DNA of 64,000 nt from assembly GCF_009690905.1 (NCBI RefSeq), contig NZ_VOSW01000049.1, positions 1 through 64,000 of the forward strand. Reading direction: 5' to 3'. Below are positions 1-9,356 of this stretch, piece after piece; position 1 is the first letter of the stretch, and each line of letters starts with the position of its first letter. The notes below the pieces were generated by a model that saw nothing but the letters and a program-made list of their open reading frames with translations, was not told where the DNA came from and did no database searches. A program made the position numbers and the translations under genes. The stretch is from Paraburkholderia madseniana (GTDB taxonomy: Bacteria; Pseudomonadota; Gammaproteobacteria; Burkholderiales; Burkholderiaceae).

Positions 1-361
1 CTTGTTCATGGTGGATGGTTTGTTGTTTGCTGGTTTCCGACTTCGACAATCAGATTCTCAGCTAAAACCTCCACCGCCTTCAATCTCCCGCCTCAACTCC
101 CCCGTACACCAGATCCGAGCATATCTCTTGCGGCGATCTGTGCGCAGAGAACTCCATCAATAGTCGAGTTTCCGGACCAGTGACCAGAGCATGGACCGAA
201 AGTCGCAAGGAGTTCCTAACTGAAGGTAGCAGCGTCATAGCGAACGCCTCGTCTTGCCCTCGACAGCGGACAGCTAAACAATTCTACGGCTGACTGGATG
301 GCCGTTCCCGGAAAGTCGCCGGCCACTCAGGTCGAACGGCGAATAGGACACGCGTTTTCGC
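1..361. other. Non-coding stretch at left edge
   Basis: No convincing coding frame or RNA gene is visible here. The first nine bases read ATGAACAAG on the minus strand, which could be the start of a gene running off the left edge, but no clear ribosome-binding site precedes it. Confidence 0.3.
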
Positions 362-1154
362 TCATTTCGTAGGCGTCGCCGAAAGCGGTTCGAGCCCCGT
401 CCTCGAAATTGCGGGCGCCGCGTCCGGTGACGACAGAAAATGGATCAGCGCCTCTGCGCCGGCCGGATTTTTCGCATTGGTGGCGATGCGCCCGGAGAAC
501 ACCGTGTACCTCTGCACTTCTCCGGGCAAACTGCCGACCACCGTCACCCCCTTCACCGACAACAGTTCGACGACCTGCTGAATTCCGATCTCAGCTTCTC
601 CATTCGCGACGGCCTCGGCGACCTGCGCGACCGGAATCATGCGGCTCTTGCTCTCCATCGGCTCCGCGATGCCGAGACGCCGGAACAGTTCGCTGCCAAC
701 ATAGACGCCACTGGGGCTGTCCGGATAGACGATCGACTTTGCTGCGAGCAACGCTTGCCGCAATGCGTCGGCCGAGTTGATATCCGGCTTCGGCTTCCCC
801 TCGCGAACCACCATGCCGATTGCCGAGCGTGCGAAGTCCACCATACTGTCAGGCAAGACCTTGTCGGCATTGATCTGATCGTCGAGTACATACCCAACCA
901 CGATCAGCACGTCGGCTCACTCGCCGCGCGCAAGCCGCACAGGGATCGCATTCGCGGCCGTACCCACTGCGGGCCCCCAAGACGGTGATTAGCTTACGGC
1001 CGGTCGCCTCCTCGAATTGCGGGCCCAGTTCGCGATAGGACGACGCGAACCCACCCGAAATCATCACCTTGACCTCACCTGCCAATGCGACCCCGCTACG
1101 CAGAACGCGAGTGCGCGAATCCACGGCTTGCGGATGGTCACGGCCCCGCCCCAA
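362..1154 (-). pseudogene. Periplasmic substrate-binding protein (ModA-like), broken
   Basis: Two minus-strand reading frames together spell a periplasmic binding protein of the molybdate/ModA type. The upstream part (about 1095-985) gives GEVKVMISGGFASSYRELG and runs to LITVLG. The downstream part (910-362) carries the rest, beginning DVLIVVGYVLDD and including GVYVGSELFRRLGI. Between them the frame is lost near 975-985, and in the continuing frame an in-frame TGA lies at 917-919, where a residue such as Ala is expected (LARGE-stop-ADVLIVV). So there is one frameshift and one nonsense codon, which makes sequencing error alone less likely. The N-terminal signal region is also poorly formed. 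Such proteins usually bind oxyanions or small acids for an ABC transporter, but no permease or ATPase gene is next to it. Confidence 0.7.
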
Positions 1155-1469
1155 TGTCGATCGGATGACCCGGTCCGGATATGCATCGAGTCCGGATGCC
1201 AGTCATCATGTTAGCCGGCATCGAGCGCGGCAGCGAGACTGCCGCAAACCGGTCAGCCTCACACTACCGCCGTCGGCGGGCGCTGTTCATCGACCCGAAG
1301 CAGCCAGTCGTCACTGTCCGGTTTGAGGTATTTCAGAATTCGAGTGACCGCAGAAAGCCATTCCTCAAAACGAGCCGTCCTGGTCGTGATAGGCTCAGCA
1401 TAGGTTGAATACCCAGAAGAACAAGTCCGGCAACGGCGGATCCGTGCGGCAAGTCCGATCTCGCCCAGG

Positions 1470-1483
1470 TTGATCGATGTCAA
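1470..1483. promoter_or_regulatory. Anr/FNR-like dyad upstream of SulP gene
   Basis: The 14-mer TTGATCGATGTCAA has half-sites TTGAT and GTCAA separated by four bases, one mismatch from the FNR/Anr consensus TTGAT-N4-ATCAA. It lies about 135 bp before the SulP start at 1617. It is the only notable signal I see in the otherwise non-coding 1155-1616 stretch. Confidence 0.45.
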
Positions 1484-1616
1484 ACAGGATGATTGCTGGC
1501 GGTAGCGCAATCCGGGCAATACAGCAAAAACTTGCTTCCAGAGTAAAGGTGCCATAGCGCGTGATGTCCGTGTTCCTGCGGTCTCTTGCACAGCTTCCCG
1601 AATCCTGCACACGCAT

Positions 1617-3365
1617 ATGCCACACCATCCACATCTATGGCGTCGCACTGAACAGCCACCGAAAGGGATATGGCGCTGGATACCGGCAGCCTCTACGTTG
1701 CGAACCTACGAGCCCGGCTGGCTCACGAAAGACGTGTTCGCCGGCATCGTGCTGACGGCAGTACTCGTGCCTACCGGACTCAGCTTTGCGCAAGCCGCCG
1801 GGCTGCCAGGCGTCGGTGGCCTATATGCAAGCATCGCCGCCCTGATCGCATATGCCATTTTCGGCCCAAGTCGAATTCTCGTTCTCGGTCCCGACTCTGC
1901 ACTGACGGTGCTGATTGCGGCTGCTGTGGTTCCTCTCGCTGGCGGCCGTCCAGAATCGGCTCTTGCACTCGCCGGAGTGCTGGCAATTATGTCGGGTATC
2001 TTCTGCGTCCTGATCGGACTGTTCAGGCTGGGCTTTGTAACAGACCTTCTTTCCAAGCCAATTCAATACGGCTATCTCAACGGGATTGCATTGACACTGT
2101 TCGCGGGCCAGTTTTCCAGATTGTTTGGATTTGCGATTCCAGGCGGTACTTTTCTGGACGATGTGGCTAGCGTAATCCATGGTGTCGCCGCCGGGAAAGT
2201 AAACTGGGTTGCCTGTGCGATTGGCTTGTCGTGTCTGGCGGCGATGGTATCGCTCAAACGGTACGCGACTGCATTGCCAGGTACCTTGATTGTCGTGGCC
2301 ACGGCAACCACAGCAGTCTGGTTGCTCGAACCGGAGACCCGCGCCGGCATTGCTGTCGTAGGCCGGCTACCTGAGGGTTTGCCGATGTTTCACCTTCCCG
2401 CGGTGTCGCTGCAGGATGTACAGGCGTTGATCGGTGCGGCGGTCGCGATTGCTCTCGTGTCGTTCGCCGATATGAGCGTCTTGTCCCGAGCGTTTGCCCT
2501 GCGTGGCGCCTACACGGTCAACCGGAACCAGGAACTGGTGGCGCTTGGCGTTTCCAATATCGCGGCCGGTCTGTTGCAGGGTGTCCCCGTCTGCAGTAGT
2601 GCGTCTCGAACGCCAGTTGCCGAGGCAGCCGGTGCAAAGACACAGTTGACCTGCGTTGTGTCCGCGCTCTGCATCGCATTTCTGCTAATCGCGGCCCCGG
2701 CATTGCTAACTCACGTGCCTAACGCGGCGCTTGCCGCCGTCATTGTCTCCGCCGCATTTTCGCTCGTCGATCTTGGAAACGTGACTCGTCTTTATCGAAT
2801 GCGCCGCAGTGAGTTCACGTTGTCCATGGCCTGCTTCGCAGGTGTCCTGACTGTCGGCGTCGTACAGGGCATTTTCATCGCAATCGGCTTGTCGCTGCTG
2901 TCATTCATTTGGCGCGCGTGGCACCCTTACGATGCCGTATTGGGCAAGATTGACGGAAGACCCGGGTATCACGATGTTGTGCGGCACCCTGATGCAAAGC
3001 AAGTCCCCGGTCTTCTGTTGATTCGGTGGGATGCACCACTTTTTTTTGCAAATGCGGACATATTTCGCCAGCACGTGCGACAGGCGATCGCGCAGGCATC
3101 TCAACCACCAGCCTGGTTGGTCGTCGCCTCGGAGCCGATCACCGATATCGACGTGACGGCTGCCGACATGCTCTCTGGGCTTTATCAAGAGCTTGTAGCA
3201 GCGAACATTGCTCTGTATTTTGCGGAAATGAAAGGCCCGGTGAAAGACCGACTGCGAGCCTACGGACTCTTTGAAATGTTTGACGAAACACACTTTTTCG
3301 AGACCGTGACAGATGCCGTTCGCAGCTATTCCGCGCAGCACGGCGTTGACTGTACGAGCGAGTGA
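1617..3365 (+). CDS. SulP family anion transporter with STAS domain
   Basis: A 582-residue inner-membrane protein of the SulP/SLC26 family, which moves sulfate, bicarbonate or other anions. The N-terminal part holds the family signature around VLVPTGLSFAQAAGLPGVGG (about residues 50-69), followed by GPSRILVLGPDSALT and roughly ten to twelve hydrophobic segments. The last 130 residues form a cytoplasmic STAS domain (DAPLFFANADIFRQHV, then the TDIDVTAADML region). Length is normal. The first ATG has no obvious Shine-Dalgarno, so the start is uncertain, but the conserved core begins near residue 30. A second SulP gene lies at 26086-27822. The substrate cannot be told from sequence; an Anr-like box upstream suggests low-oxygen control. 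Confidence 0.92.
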   Translation: MPHHPHLWRRTEQPPKGIWRWIPAASTLRTYEPGWLTKDVFAGIVLTAVLVPTGLSFAQAAGLPGVGGLYASIAALIAYAIFGPSRILVLGPDSALTVLIAAAVVPLAGGRPESALALAGVLAIMSGIFCVLIGLFRLGFVTDLLSKPIQYGYLNGIALTLFAGQFSRLFGFAIPGGTFLDDVASVIHGVAAGKVNWVACAIGLSCLAAMVSLKRYATALPGTLIVVATATTAVWLLEPETRAGIAVVGRLPEGLPMFHLPAVSLQDVQALIGAAVAIALVSFADMSVLSRAFALRGAYTVNRNQELVALGVSNIAAGLLQGVPVCSSASRTPVAEAAGAKTQLTCVVSALCIAFLLIAAPALLTHVPNAALAAVIVSAAFSLVDLGNVTRLYRMRRSEFTLSMACFAGVLTVGVVQGIFIAIGLSLLSFIWRAWHPYDAVLGKIDGRPGYHDVVRHPDAKQVPGLLLIRWDAPLFFANADIFRQHVRQAIAQASQPPAWLVVASEPITDIDVTAADMLSGLYQELVAANIALYFAEMKGPVKDRLRAYGLFEMFDETHFFETVTDAVRSYSAQHGVDCTSE

Positions 3366-3492
3366 TTGGCCGGCTAGCTTGTGCGCAGCTCGGTTCGATC
3401 TGTAACTGGCACCGGCCTGGCATGCCATACTTCTACCGCATTCTTCGGAGCGGGCCTCGCTTGCAATCCTGACTTCGCTCAGCTCCCATTCC

Positions 3493-3805
3493 TCATTTCT
3501 CGAGCTGCGCACGAATTGACTGCAATTCCTTTCTGCGTTCAGCGTTCGCCTTCGGATAGGTCATTTCAAGTTCCTCAAGCGTCTCAGGAACGATCTTCGA
3601 CACGATCAGCCTCGCGTTCTCCTTGTCGTCGGCTGGAACGATGTACCAGGGAGCGCGCTGGGTGCTGCTCGCATTGAGGCATTCCTCGTAGGCCTTCATG
3701 TACTGGTTCCCGTGAACTGTTCGCGGGCTCTACCTTCGTCGGCCATTTGTCGAGCTTGATCCGTCCGCCTTCCGGGACCCGAAAATCTCGCGAATTGATT
3801 TCCAT
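3493..3805 (-). pseudogene. ppk2: Polyphosphate kinase 2 remnant, internal deletion
   Basis: The minus strand starts at 3805 with the N-terminus typical of a class III-like PPK2 (MEINSRDFRVPEGGRIKLDK). After about 30 codons it jumps, in another frame, to the extreme C-terminus of the same family (YMKAYEECLNASSTQRAPW, then VPADDKENARLIVSKIV), ending at 3493. The whole kinase core with Walker A, Walker B and lid, about 170-200 residues, is missing. The junction lies near 3700-3715. It follows creA and a membrane-protein gene with short spacing, so it was probably the third gene of that operon. The intact PPK2 at 29231-30067 belongs to a different subgroup, so this is not simply a duplicate of it. 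Confidence 0.85.
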
Positions 3806-3823
3806 GTTGATCCTCGTAGCCGC

Positions 3824-4249
3824 TCAATGTCGGTAGGCTTGTAGCCAGGGGAATCCGGCAAAGCAGATCTGTGCCGCAAAGCCGATCCCTCCAGCGATCG
3901 ACCCGATACCCGAAACATACTGTGCCGGAGACTCACCAAACGCGAACACAGCGACACCAAGTTCTGCGACCACGAGAACGATGAAGGCCACGATCCCCAT
4001 AAGGAGACGACTACGCCAATCGGGTTGCAGATTGAACCACTGCACACTCCATCGCGCAACCTTCCAACTGGCCGCAAGCATGATTGGCGTTTCCAGTACC
4101 ACGGCGGCAGTTGCGCCGAGATGCGGCACCAGCACCAGGACGCGTATTGCACCGAGAGCGAATCCTATCGCGAAGACAAGGAGGGCATAGGTGGTCCCCG
4201 CTTTCACCCACGGAGCGCGTCTGTGCACGCAGAACGAAGTGGAGTTCAT
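3824..4249 (-). CDS. Small integral membrane protein
   Basis: A 141-residue protein with four predicted membrane helices: TYALLVFAIGFALGAIRVLV, then around LGATAAVVLETPIMLAAS, LLMGIVAFIVLVVAELGVAV and SGIGSIAGGIGFAAQICFAG. I do not recognise a named family. It starts 5 bp after the creA stop and ends 18 bp before the ppk2 remnant, so the three form one minus-strand transcription unit. No catalytic motif is visible; function unknown. Confidence 0.75.
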   Translation of the reverse strand: MNSTSFCVHRRAPWVKAGTTYALLVFAIGFALGAIRVLVLVPHLGATAAVVLETPIMLAASWKVARWSVQWFNLQPDWRSRLLMGIVAFIVLVVAELGVAVFAFGESPAQYVSGIGSIAGGIGFAAQICFAGFPWLQAYRH

Positions 4250-4254
4250 GGCAG

Positions 4255-4734
4255 TTACTGTCTGGTGGGCATCCTGGGACCTGCCGGCAAACGGATCACA
4301 TAGATGCGACCCGGCAAGTCTCCTGCAACCTCGTCTTCGTTGTACGTGAAGTAGACAAGCGAGTGACGTTCGGTGTCCAGCACCCGGATTATATGGAGCG
4401 AGTCGAAAGTTGGATCTGACTCAGCAGTGAATACTTGTGCTTGTCTGGGCACACTTTCGGCAACCCGGATGTCGCCTGTCTGATGGCAGGATGCCGTCAG
4501 ATCCGTCCCGCGGGAGATTCGTCCACTTCCCAGTGCGCCCTCGGAATGCGACTCTGAGACATAGCAGGTCACGCCTTTCACGAGGGGATCGTCGTAAGCC
4601 GAAATGGCGATGTGAGAACCATATCGCTGGGTATGCGTATCGATGGTCGCCAGCTCCTTGGCTACGACAACGGAAGACGAAAATATCAGCAGTGCACCCA
4701 GGATGCTCCACCGCACTGGAATCAGCTTGATCAT
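4255..4734 (-). CDS. creA: CreA family periplasmic protein
   Basis: A secreted protein of about 159 residues with an N-terminal signal peptide ending near VVVAKE. The body matches the CreA family of E. coli: IDTHTQRYGSHIAISAYDDP, then VKGVTCYVSES and, near the C-terminus, LHIIRVLDTERHSLVYFTYN. The molecular role of CreA is unknown. A GGAGG lies before two adjacent ATG codons; the second (4734) has the better 6-nt spacing, and starting at 4737 would add one Met. An Anr-like dyad lies about 95 bp upstream. It heads a unit with a membrane protein and the ppk2 remnant. Confidence 0.85.
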   Translation of the reverse strand: MIKLIPVRWSILGALLIFSSSVVVAKELATIDTHTQRYGSHIAISAYDDPLVKGVTCYVSESHSEGALGSGRISRGTDLTASCHQTGDIRVAESVPRQAQVFTAESDPTFDSLHIIRVLDTERHSLVYFTYNEDEVAGDLPGRIYVIRLPAGPRMPTRQ

Positions 4735-4831
4735 CATCCACCTCCGGGTATCCGACAGTCAGATCTTCGGCCGCGCAACGCTGCAACAACGGATCGCTGA
4801 GTTCAGGCTATTTCACCCGGAAGTCCGCTGC

Positions 4832-4845
4832 TTGATGTAGGTCAA
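4832..4845. promoter_or_regulatory. Anr/FNR-like dyad between creA and the 5000 gene
   Basis: TTGATGTAGGTCAA matches TTGAT-N4-ATCAA with one mismatch. It lies about 95 bp upstream of creA on the minus strand and about 155 bp upstream of the plus-strand gene at 5000, so it could serve either. The inner TAGGTCAA is shared with the box before adhP. Confidence 0.5.
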
Positions 4846-4999
4846 CGCCTGCGTGTTCGCCTGGCGTCATTCTGAAAATGGATACGTTGTCCACGCAGGA
4901 CACATGTCGGCAGCTGATTGACCATTCCTTGTCCGGACGTCAACAAACCAGGATTTCGGTCGCCCGCGTCGCCAGCAAGTTCGCATATCGAGGATTGTC

Positions 5000-5473
5000 A
5001 TGTTCAGGAATGCCCACTTTTCGATGCTTCTACCTTTCCTCTTCTTCACCTGTGTAAGTGGTGCTGCACTCGCACAATCGCTACCGCAACCCGCTTCGCA
5101 GAACGGCATCTCCTACATAACTGGCGGTGTGGGCGAAGATGAGGTTCAGGCATTTCGCGCCGCCGCCGCAAACTACAACCTTCGCATGACGTTTGCGTCG
5201 AAGACAGGGAGTTATCTGTCCGACATCGATGTGACGATAACGTCGGGAGCCGGACGATCGGTCCTGACCATTCGCACAGAAGGACCGTTTCTCTTCGTCC
5301 GGCTACCGGCAGGGCGCTATCAGATCAGGGCACAAACGCGCCACATCATCGAAACCAGAAAGATCCAGGTGCCCGCACGTGGCGGGGCTGAATTGCGTTT
5401 CTACTGGGAAGATCCGGACCGTCGCGGAGTCGTGCACATCTGCAAGAGCTGTCCAGATATGGGCCGTCCCTGA
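5000..5473 (+). CDS. Periplasmic protein with carboxypeptidase-regulatory-like fold
   Basis: A 157-residue exported protein: signal peptide through AALAQS, then a mature part with the pattern YITGGVGEDEVQAFRAAAAN and a likely beta-sandwich (FLFVRLPAGRYQIRAQTRHI). The sandwich resembles the carboxypeptidase regulatory/transthyretin-like fold. The C-terminus has CKSC. A GAGG six to seven bases before the ATG supports this start. The P-type ATPase gene begins 32 bp downstream on the same strand, so they may be co-transcribed. Function is not known. Confidence 0.75.
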   Translation: MFRNAHFSMLLPFLFFTCVSGAALAQSLPQPASQNGISYITGGVGEDEVQAFRAAAANYNLRMTFASKTGSYLSDIDVTITSGAGRSVLTIRTEGPFLFVRLPAGRYQIRAQTRHIIETRKIQVPARGGAELRFYWEDPDRRGVVHICKSCPDMGRP

Positions 5474-5505
5474 GCGGCCTGTTCCGTGTCGCAATCCGCG
5501 TACTG

Positions 5506-8028
5506 ATGGACACCAGAATGCAGACAAATCCCGTTGAGCGCGTCCCGGACGTAACCTCTGACAGCATCGAACCGGCACCGCCGGTCGTGCACGCCGACAG
5601 GAAGCGTGGGCTGTCGAGCGCGCGGGTGGAGGCGCAGCGTGCCAAATTCGGACGCAATGTCGTGGACTCAACGGCGCGGCGCACCTGGTTGCAGACCCTG
5701 TGGGAGGTACTCCGTGAGCCGATGTTCCTTCTGTTGCTCGCCGCGAGCGGTATCTATTTTGTGCTCGGGGATGTTTCGGAAGCGGTGACGCTCCTCGCGT
5801 TCGTGATGGGGATCGTCTTTCTCACGGTTTTTCAAAGTCACCGCACCGCGCGGGTTCTCGACTCTCTTCGCGAGCTGTCCGCGCCCCGCGCGCAGGTCCT
5901 TCGGGACGGGCAACGGCAACTGGTTTCCGCTGCCGAACTGGTGCCTGGCGACGTGATTTTCGTCGACGAAGGCGCACGCGTGCCCGCTGACGGCTCCGTG
6001 ACGGAAGCTCACGAACTGAGCGTAGATGAGTCGCTACTGACAGGCGAGTCAGTTTCGGTGAACAAGTCCGTGGCACGACCCGATGCTCATCCGGAGGAAA
6101 ATCCTGGCGGGCAGCTTTTTTTTGGATCAATGGTGGTGCAGGGCCAGGGGCAGATGGTCGTGACTGCGACGGGGTCGAATACGACGCTCGGTCGCATTGG
6201 CAAGTCGTTGACCGGCATCACGGAAACCCGCTCGCCGCTGCAACTGGAGACGAGAACATTCGTCAATCGCTTTGCGCTGGCTGCGATCGCACTGTGTCTG
6301 CTGCTCGTCATGGCCTATCGCTGGCGCTCCGGGGAATGGCTTCCGGGCGTGCTCGCCGGGATCACGCTGGCCATGGGGATTCTTCCCGAAGAGATTCCGG
6401 TGATACTAACCGTGTTCATGGCACTAGGGGCTCGCCGCATCGCCAACGAAGGCGTGCTGACGCGCCGCATGAGCGCCATCGAAACCCTTGGCCAGACCTC
6501 AGTGCTGTGCGTCGACAAGACGGGCACATTGACGCAAAACCGCATGTCCGTGCGAGTGCTCTTCGCGCAAGGAAAGCGGCAAGTCATTGATCAGGCCACT
6601 CAGCGTATTGATGAGGCGTATCACGAACTTATCGAATATCTGGTTCTCGCCAGCGAAATCGAACCGGTCGATCCAATGGAGCTGGCATTTCACGAAACAG
6701 GCCGGGTTGGGCTCGCTGGCACGGGACGTCTCCACGAGGACTGGTCGCTGGTTCACGAGTACGCTCTCTCGCCGGAATTGCCGGCCATGTCCCACGTATG
6801 GCACGCGCCAGAACTCGACCATCACGCAGTGGCCTGCAAGGGCGCGCCAGAAGCGGTCTGTGCTTTGTGTCACCTGGGCGAACTGGAAACGCAGACTGTT
6901 CTTGATCAGGCCGCGCAGACGGCCGCGGGTGGGCTGCGGGTGCTTGGGGTAGCCAAGGCGCGGCACTCACGTCCCGATTGGCCGGAACAGCAGCATGACT
7001 TCGAGTTCTCTTTCGTGGGGCTGGTCGGCCTGCTGGACCCGGTTCGGCCGGAGGTCGCAGGTGCCATCGCAGAATGCCAGGCAGCCGGCATCCGCGTGGT
7101 GATGATTACCGGCGACTATCCGTCGACAGCGCGGGCCATTGCGACCGAAGTCGGCATCGACGGCGCGCGGATCGTGACCGGCCAGGAAGTGGCAGCGATG
7201 GACGACGCACAGCTTCGCGATGCCATAAAGAACGTTGACGCATTCGCCCGCGTCAAACCGGAGCAGAAGCTACGGCTCGTCAACGCGTTCCGGGAGAGTG
7301 GCCAGGTGGTCGCGATGACGGGCGACGGTGTGAACGACGCGCCCGCGCTTAAGGCGGCGCACATCGGCATTGCGATGGGGCTGCGCGGCGCCGAAGTTGC
7401 GCGCGAGGTAGCCTCGCTGGTCCTGCTGCGTGACGACTTCGCGCCGATCGTGTCAGCGATCCGGCTAGGAAGGCGTATCTACGCCAATCTCGTGCAAGCG
7501 ATCAGCTACACGGTTGCCGTTCACATTCCGATGATAGCCGCCAGCATGATTCCGGTTCTTGCCGGCTGGCCGCCGATGCTAGCGCCGGTCCATATCGTTT
7601 TTTTGCAACTGGTTATCGATCCAGTGTGCTCGGTCGTGTTCGAGAACGAGCCTGAGCGCGAGAACCTGATGCGTCTGCCACCACGCCGCGCCGGCGCGCG
7701 GCTGCTATCGAATCGCGCACTGGCTCAAGGGGCGGCGGCAGGCGCTGTGGCCGCCATGCTGGTGCTGGGTCTGTACGCTGGCCTGCTGTCTCATGGCTAC
7801 CAACTGCCCTTCGCCCGCACACTCGCATTCGTGGCACTTGTAACCTGCAACGTCGTGTTGATCTTCGTGATCCGTGTGTTGCCGCAGTCGGGAAGCGGTG
7901 CCCATGCGCCTCAGCAGAATCACTACCTTCGGATTGTTCTGATCACAACGGGGGTAGCGCTACTGCTTTTGATGACCGTTCCTGCCCTAGCGCGACTGTT
8001 TGGACTGGTTGCGCTGCTCAGTCCTTGA
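5506..8028 (+). CDS. Cation-translocating P-type ATPase (P2-like)
   Basis: An 840-residue inner-membrane pump that uses ATP to move a cation. The order is classical: N-terminal cation-ATPase domain (about 20-70), actuator domain with LTGES (about 178), the phosphorylation site DKTGTLT with Asp337, nucleotide-binding domain, the hinge TGDGVNDAPALKAAHIGIAM, and a C-terminal bundle of helices. There is no heavy-metal-binding CxxC N-domain, so it is not a P1B copper/zinc pump. The fourth helix carries ILPEEIPVIL instead of the PEGLP of calcium pumps, so the ion is uncertain. Length fits a compact bacterial P2 pump. It sits between a periplasmic protein and a membrane protein on the same strand. 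Confidence 0.92.
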   Translation: MDTRMQTNPVERVPDVTSDSIEPAPPVVHADRKRGLSSARVEAQRAKFGRNVVDSTARRTWLQTLWEVLREPMFLLLLAASGIYFVLGDVSEAVTLLAFVMGIVFLTVFQSHRTARVLDSLRELSAPRAQVLRDGQRQLVSAAELVPGDVIFVDEGARVPADGSVTEAHELSVDESLLTGESVSVNKSVARPDAHPEENPGGQLFFGSMVVQGQGQMVVTATGSNTTLGRIGKSLTGITETRSPLQLETRTFVNRFALAAIALCLLLVMAYRWRSGEWLPGVLAGITLAMGILPEEIPVILTVFMALGARRIANEGVLTRRMSAIETLGQTSVLCVDKTGTLTQNRMSVRVLFAQGKRQVIDQATQRIDEAYHELIEYLVLASEIEPVDPMELAFHETGRVGLAGTGRLHEDWSLVHEYALSPELPAMSHVWHAPELDHHAVACKGAPEAVCALCHLGELETQTVLDQAAQTAAGGLRVLGVAKARHSRPDWPEQQHDFEFSFVGLVGLLDPVRPEVAGAIAECQAAGIRVVMITGDYPSTARAIATEVGIDGARIVTGQEVAAMDDAQLRDAIKNVDAFARVKPEQKLRLVNAFRESGQVVAMTGDGVNDAPALKAAHIGIAMGLRGAEVAREVASLVLLRDDFAPIVSAIRLGRRIYANLVQAISYTVAVHIPMIAASMIPVLAGWPPMLAPVHIVFLQLVIDPVCSVVFENEPERENLMRLPPRRAGARLLSNRALAQGAAAGAVAAMLVLGLYAGLLSHGYQLPFARTLAFVALVTCNVVLIFVIRVLPQSGSGAHAPQQNHYLRIVLITTGVALLLLMTVPALARLFGLVALLSP

Positions 8029-8074
8029 TGCGGGCGTATAGCACGCACAAAATTGACTTGCGGAGAGTCCTCCT

Positions 8075-8671
8075 GTGATGACGATGGCAGTGCTTTTCGT
8101 GGCCATTTTGCTGCTAAACCTTATTCCAGCATTCGCGCCTCCGACGTGGATAGCGATGTCGTGGATGGGTTTCAATCATCCCGAGCAGAATCCGCTGCTT
8201 CTCGCCGTCGTCGCGGCGAGCGCTGCCACGACGGGACGCCTGATTCTCGCGCAATGCTCCGGTTGGCTCGTGCGCGGACACCTGATGCGCGAAGCGGATC
8301 GGCAAAACATCGACGTGGTGAAGGTCTGGCTGGAAAAAAGGAAAGCGGTCACCGCGGGGGCACTGCTGCTGTATGCATTCAGTCCATTTCCATCGAACTA
8401 CCTGTTCATTGCATACGGGCTGACCAGGTTACGCCTGTGGCTCATCGGCGTGCCTTTCTTTTTTGGGCGTCTCGCAAGCTATGCGGTCTGGACGCACCTC
8501 GCGCAGTTGACGCATTCGCACGTCGATCCGGAGACAGAGCTGGAAGGCGGGTATCTGGGCGCTTATTTCATCGCTTCCCAACTGGTGTTGTTGGGATTGG
8601 TGTTCATCTTCATGAAGCTCGACTGGGCACACCTTCTGAACGAGCATAGGTTCCGCTTCAGGCGGCAGTAA
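8075..8671 (+). CDS. Membrane protein, possibly VTT/SNARE-associated-like
   Basis: A 198-residue protein with several hydrophobic segments (VLFVAILLLNLIPAFAPPTW; LLYAFSPFPSNYLFIAYGL; FFFGRLASYAVWTHLA; QLVLLGLVFIFM). The spacing of short re-entrant-like stretches resembles small VTT/DedA-like proteins, but I cannot name it with confidence. GTG 8075, with GGAG nine bases upstream, is a slightly better start than ATG 8078. It follows the P-type ATPase by 46 bp and probably shares its transcript. Confidence 0.75.
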   Translation: MMTMAVLFVAILLLNLIPAFAPPTWIAMSWMGFNHPEQNPLLLAVVAASAATTGRLILAQCSGWLVRGHLMREADRQNIDVVKVWLEKRKAVTAGALLLYAFSPFPSNYLFIAYGLTRLRLWLIGVPFFFGRLASYAVWTHLAQLTHSHVDPETELEGGYLGAYFIASQLVLLGLVFIFMKLDWAHLLNEHRFRFRRQ

Positions 8672-8804
8672 AAAGCATCTGGAAACTGGCGGACTTGAGC
8701 GCCGGACCGGACCTGCAACCATAGGCGAACCTTGGGGGGATTTCCGGGCGAACTTGTCTAACCGCGAATAGCCGGCCGGTGCACTTGTACCAGCCGGAGA
8801 GGTT

Positions 8805-9356
8805 TTAATCTTTGCGCTTGCGGCCGGTAAGCATCGCGCCGACCAGATTCTCCCGGTGACGCCAGCTTGCCAGCAAAACGCCACCGACATGAACTGCGAC
8901 ACACACCAGCACTGCGTTGGCGCATACCCCGTGGAGAGTTTCCAGCGCTTCGGAACCCCAGAATGCATTGGTCGTGAGCAACCATCCGGTCACGCCCGTC
9001 GCGGTGAGTAGCATAAGAAGGGCAATGATCATTGCCCCACCCGCGGGGTTATGCCCGAGGTACCGCCGCTCGCGGCCCGCCAGCATGGCTCTTGTGTATT
9101 CGGCAAATGCACGCAGCGTCGGTACGAAGTTGGCGAAGCGGGCGTGATAACTTCCCGCGAAGCCCCACAGGATACGAGCCGCCACCAACCCAAGAACCGC
9201 GTAGCCGAGGGCATGATGGACGGTTCCGCCGTCTTCGCTCAAAACGTATGCACCACCAAATGCACCCACAAGACCCCAATGGAACACTCGTACGAACAGG
9301 TCCCACACTAGCGTTGATCGGGAGGCGTCGCCTTCCTCTCGGCTCAGGGAACTCAT
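8805..9356 (-). CDS. Cytochrome b561-type di-heme membrane protein
   Basis: A 183-residue cytochrome b561/Ni-Fe-hydrogenase-type b subunit. Four membrane helices carry the expected histidines: FHWGLVGAFGGAYVL, VHHALGYAVLGLVAARILWG, a central helix ALLMLLTATGVTGWLL, and VAVHVGGVLLASWRHRENL. Such proteins pass electrons between the quinone pool and a periplasmic partner. Its ATG overlaps the stop of the upstream PepSY gene by four bases (ATGA), so the two are translationally coupled. Cytochrome b561, PepSY protein and a divergent two-component system are often neighbours in Burkholderiaceae. Confidence 0.9.
   Translation of the reverse strand: MSSLSREEGDASRSTLVWDLFVRVFHWGLVGAFGGAYVLSEDGGTVHHALGYAVLGLVAARILWGFAGSYHARFANFVPTLRAFAEYTRAMLAGRERRYLGHNPAGGAMIIALLMLLTATGVTGWLLTTNAFWGSEALETLHGVCANAVLVCVAVHVGGVLLASWRHRENLVGAMLTGRKRKD

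Noticed and set aside
1..9. ATGAACAAG on the minus strand at the very edge, possible gene start
   Set aside because: Only three codons visible and no clear ribosome-binding site; cannot be supported.
1259..1648. Minus-strand open frame of about 129 codons before the SulP gene
   Set aside because: Its residues show no family pattern, and the same stretch contains the Anr-like box, so I read it as non-coding.
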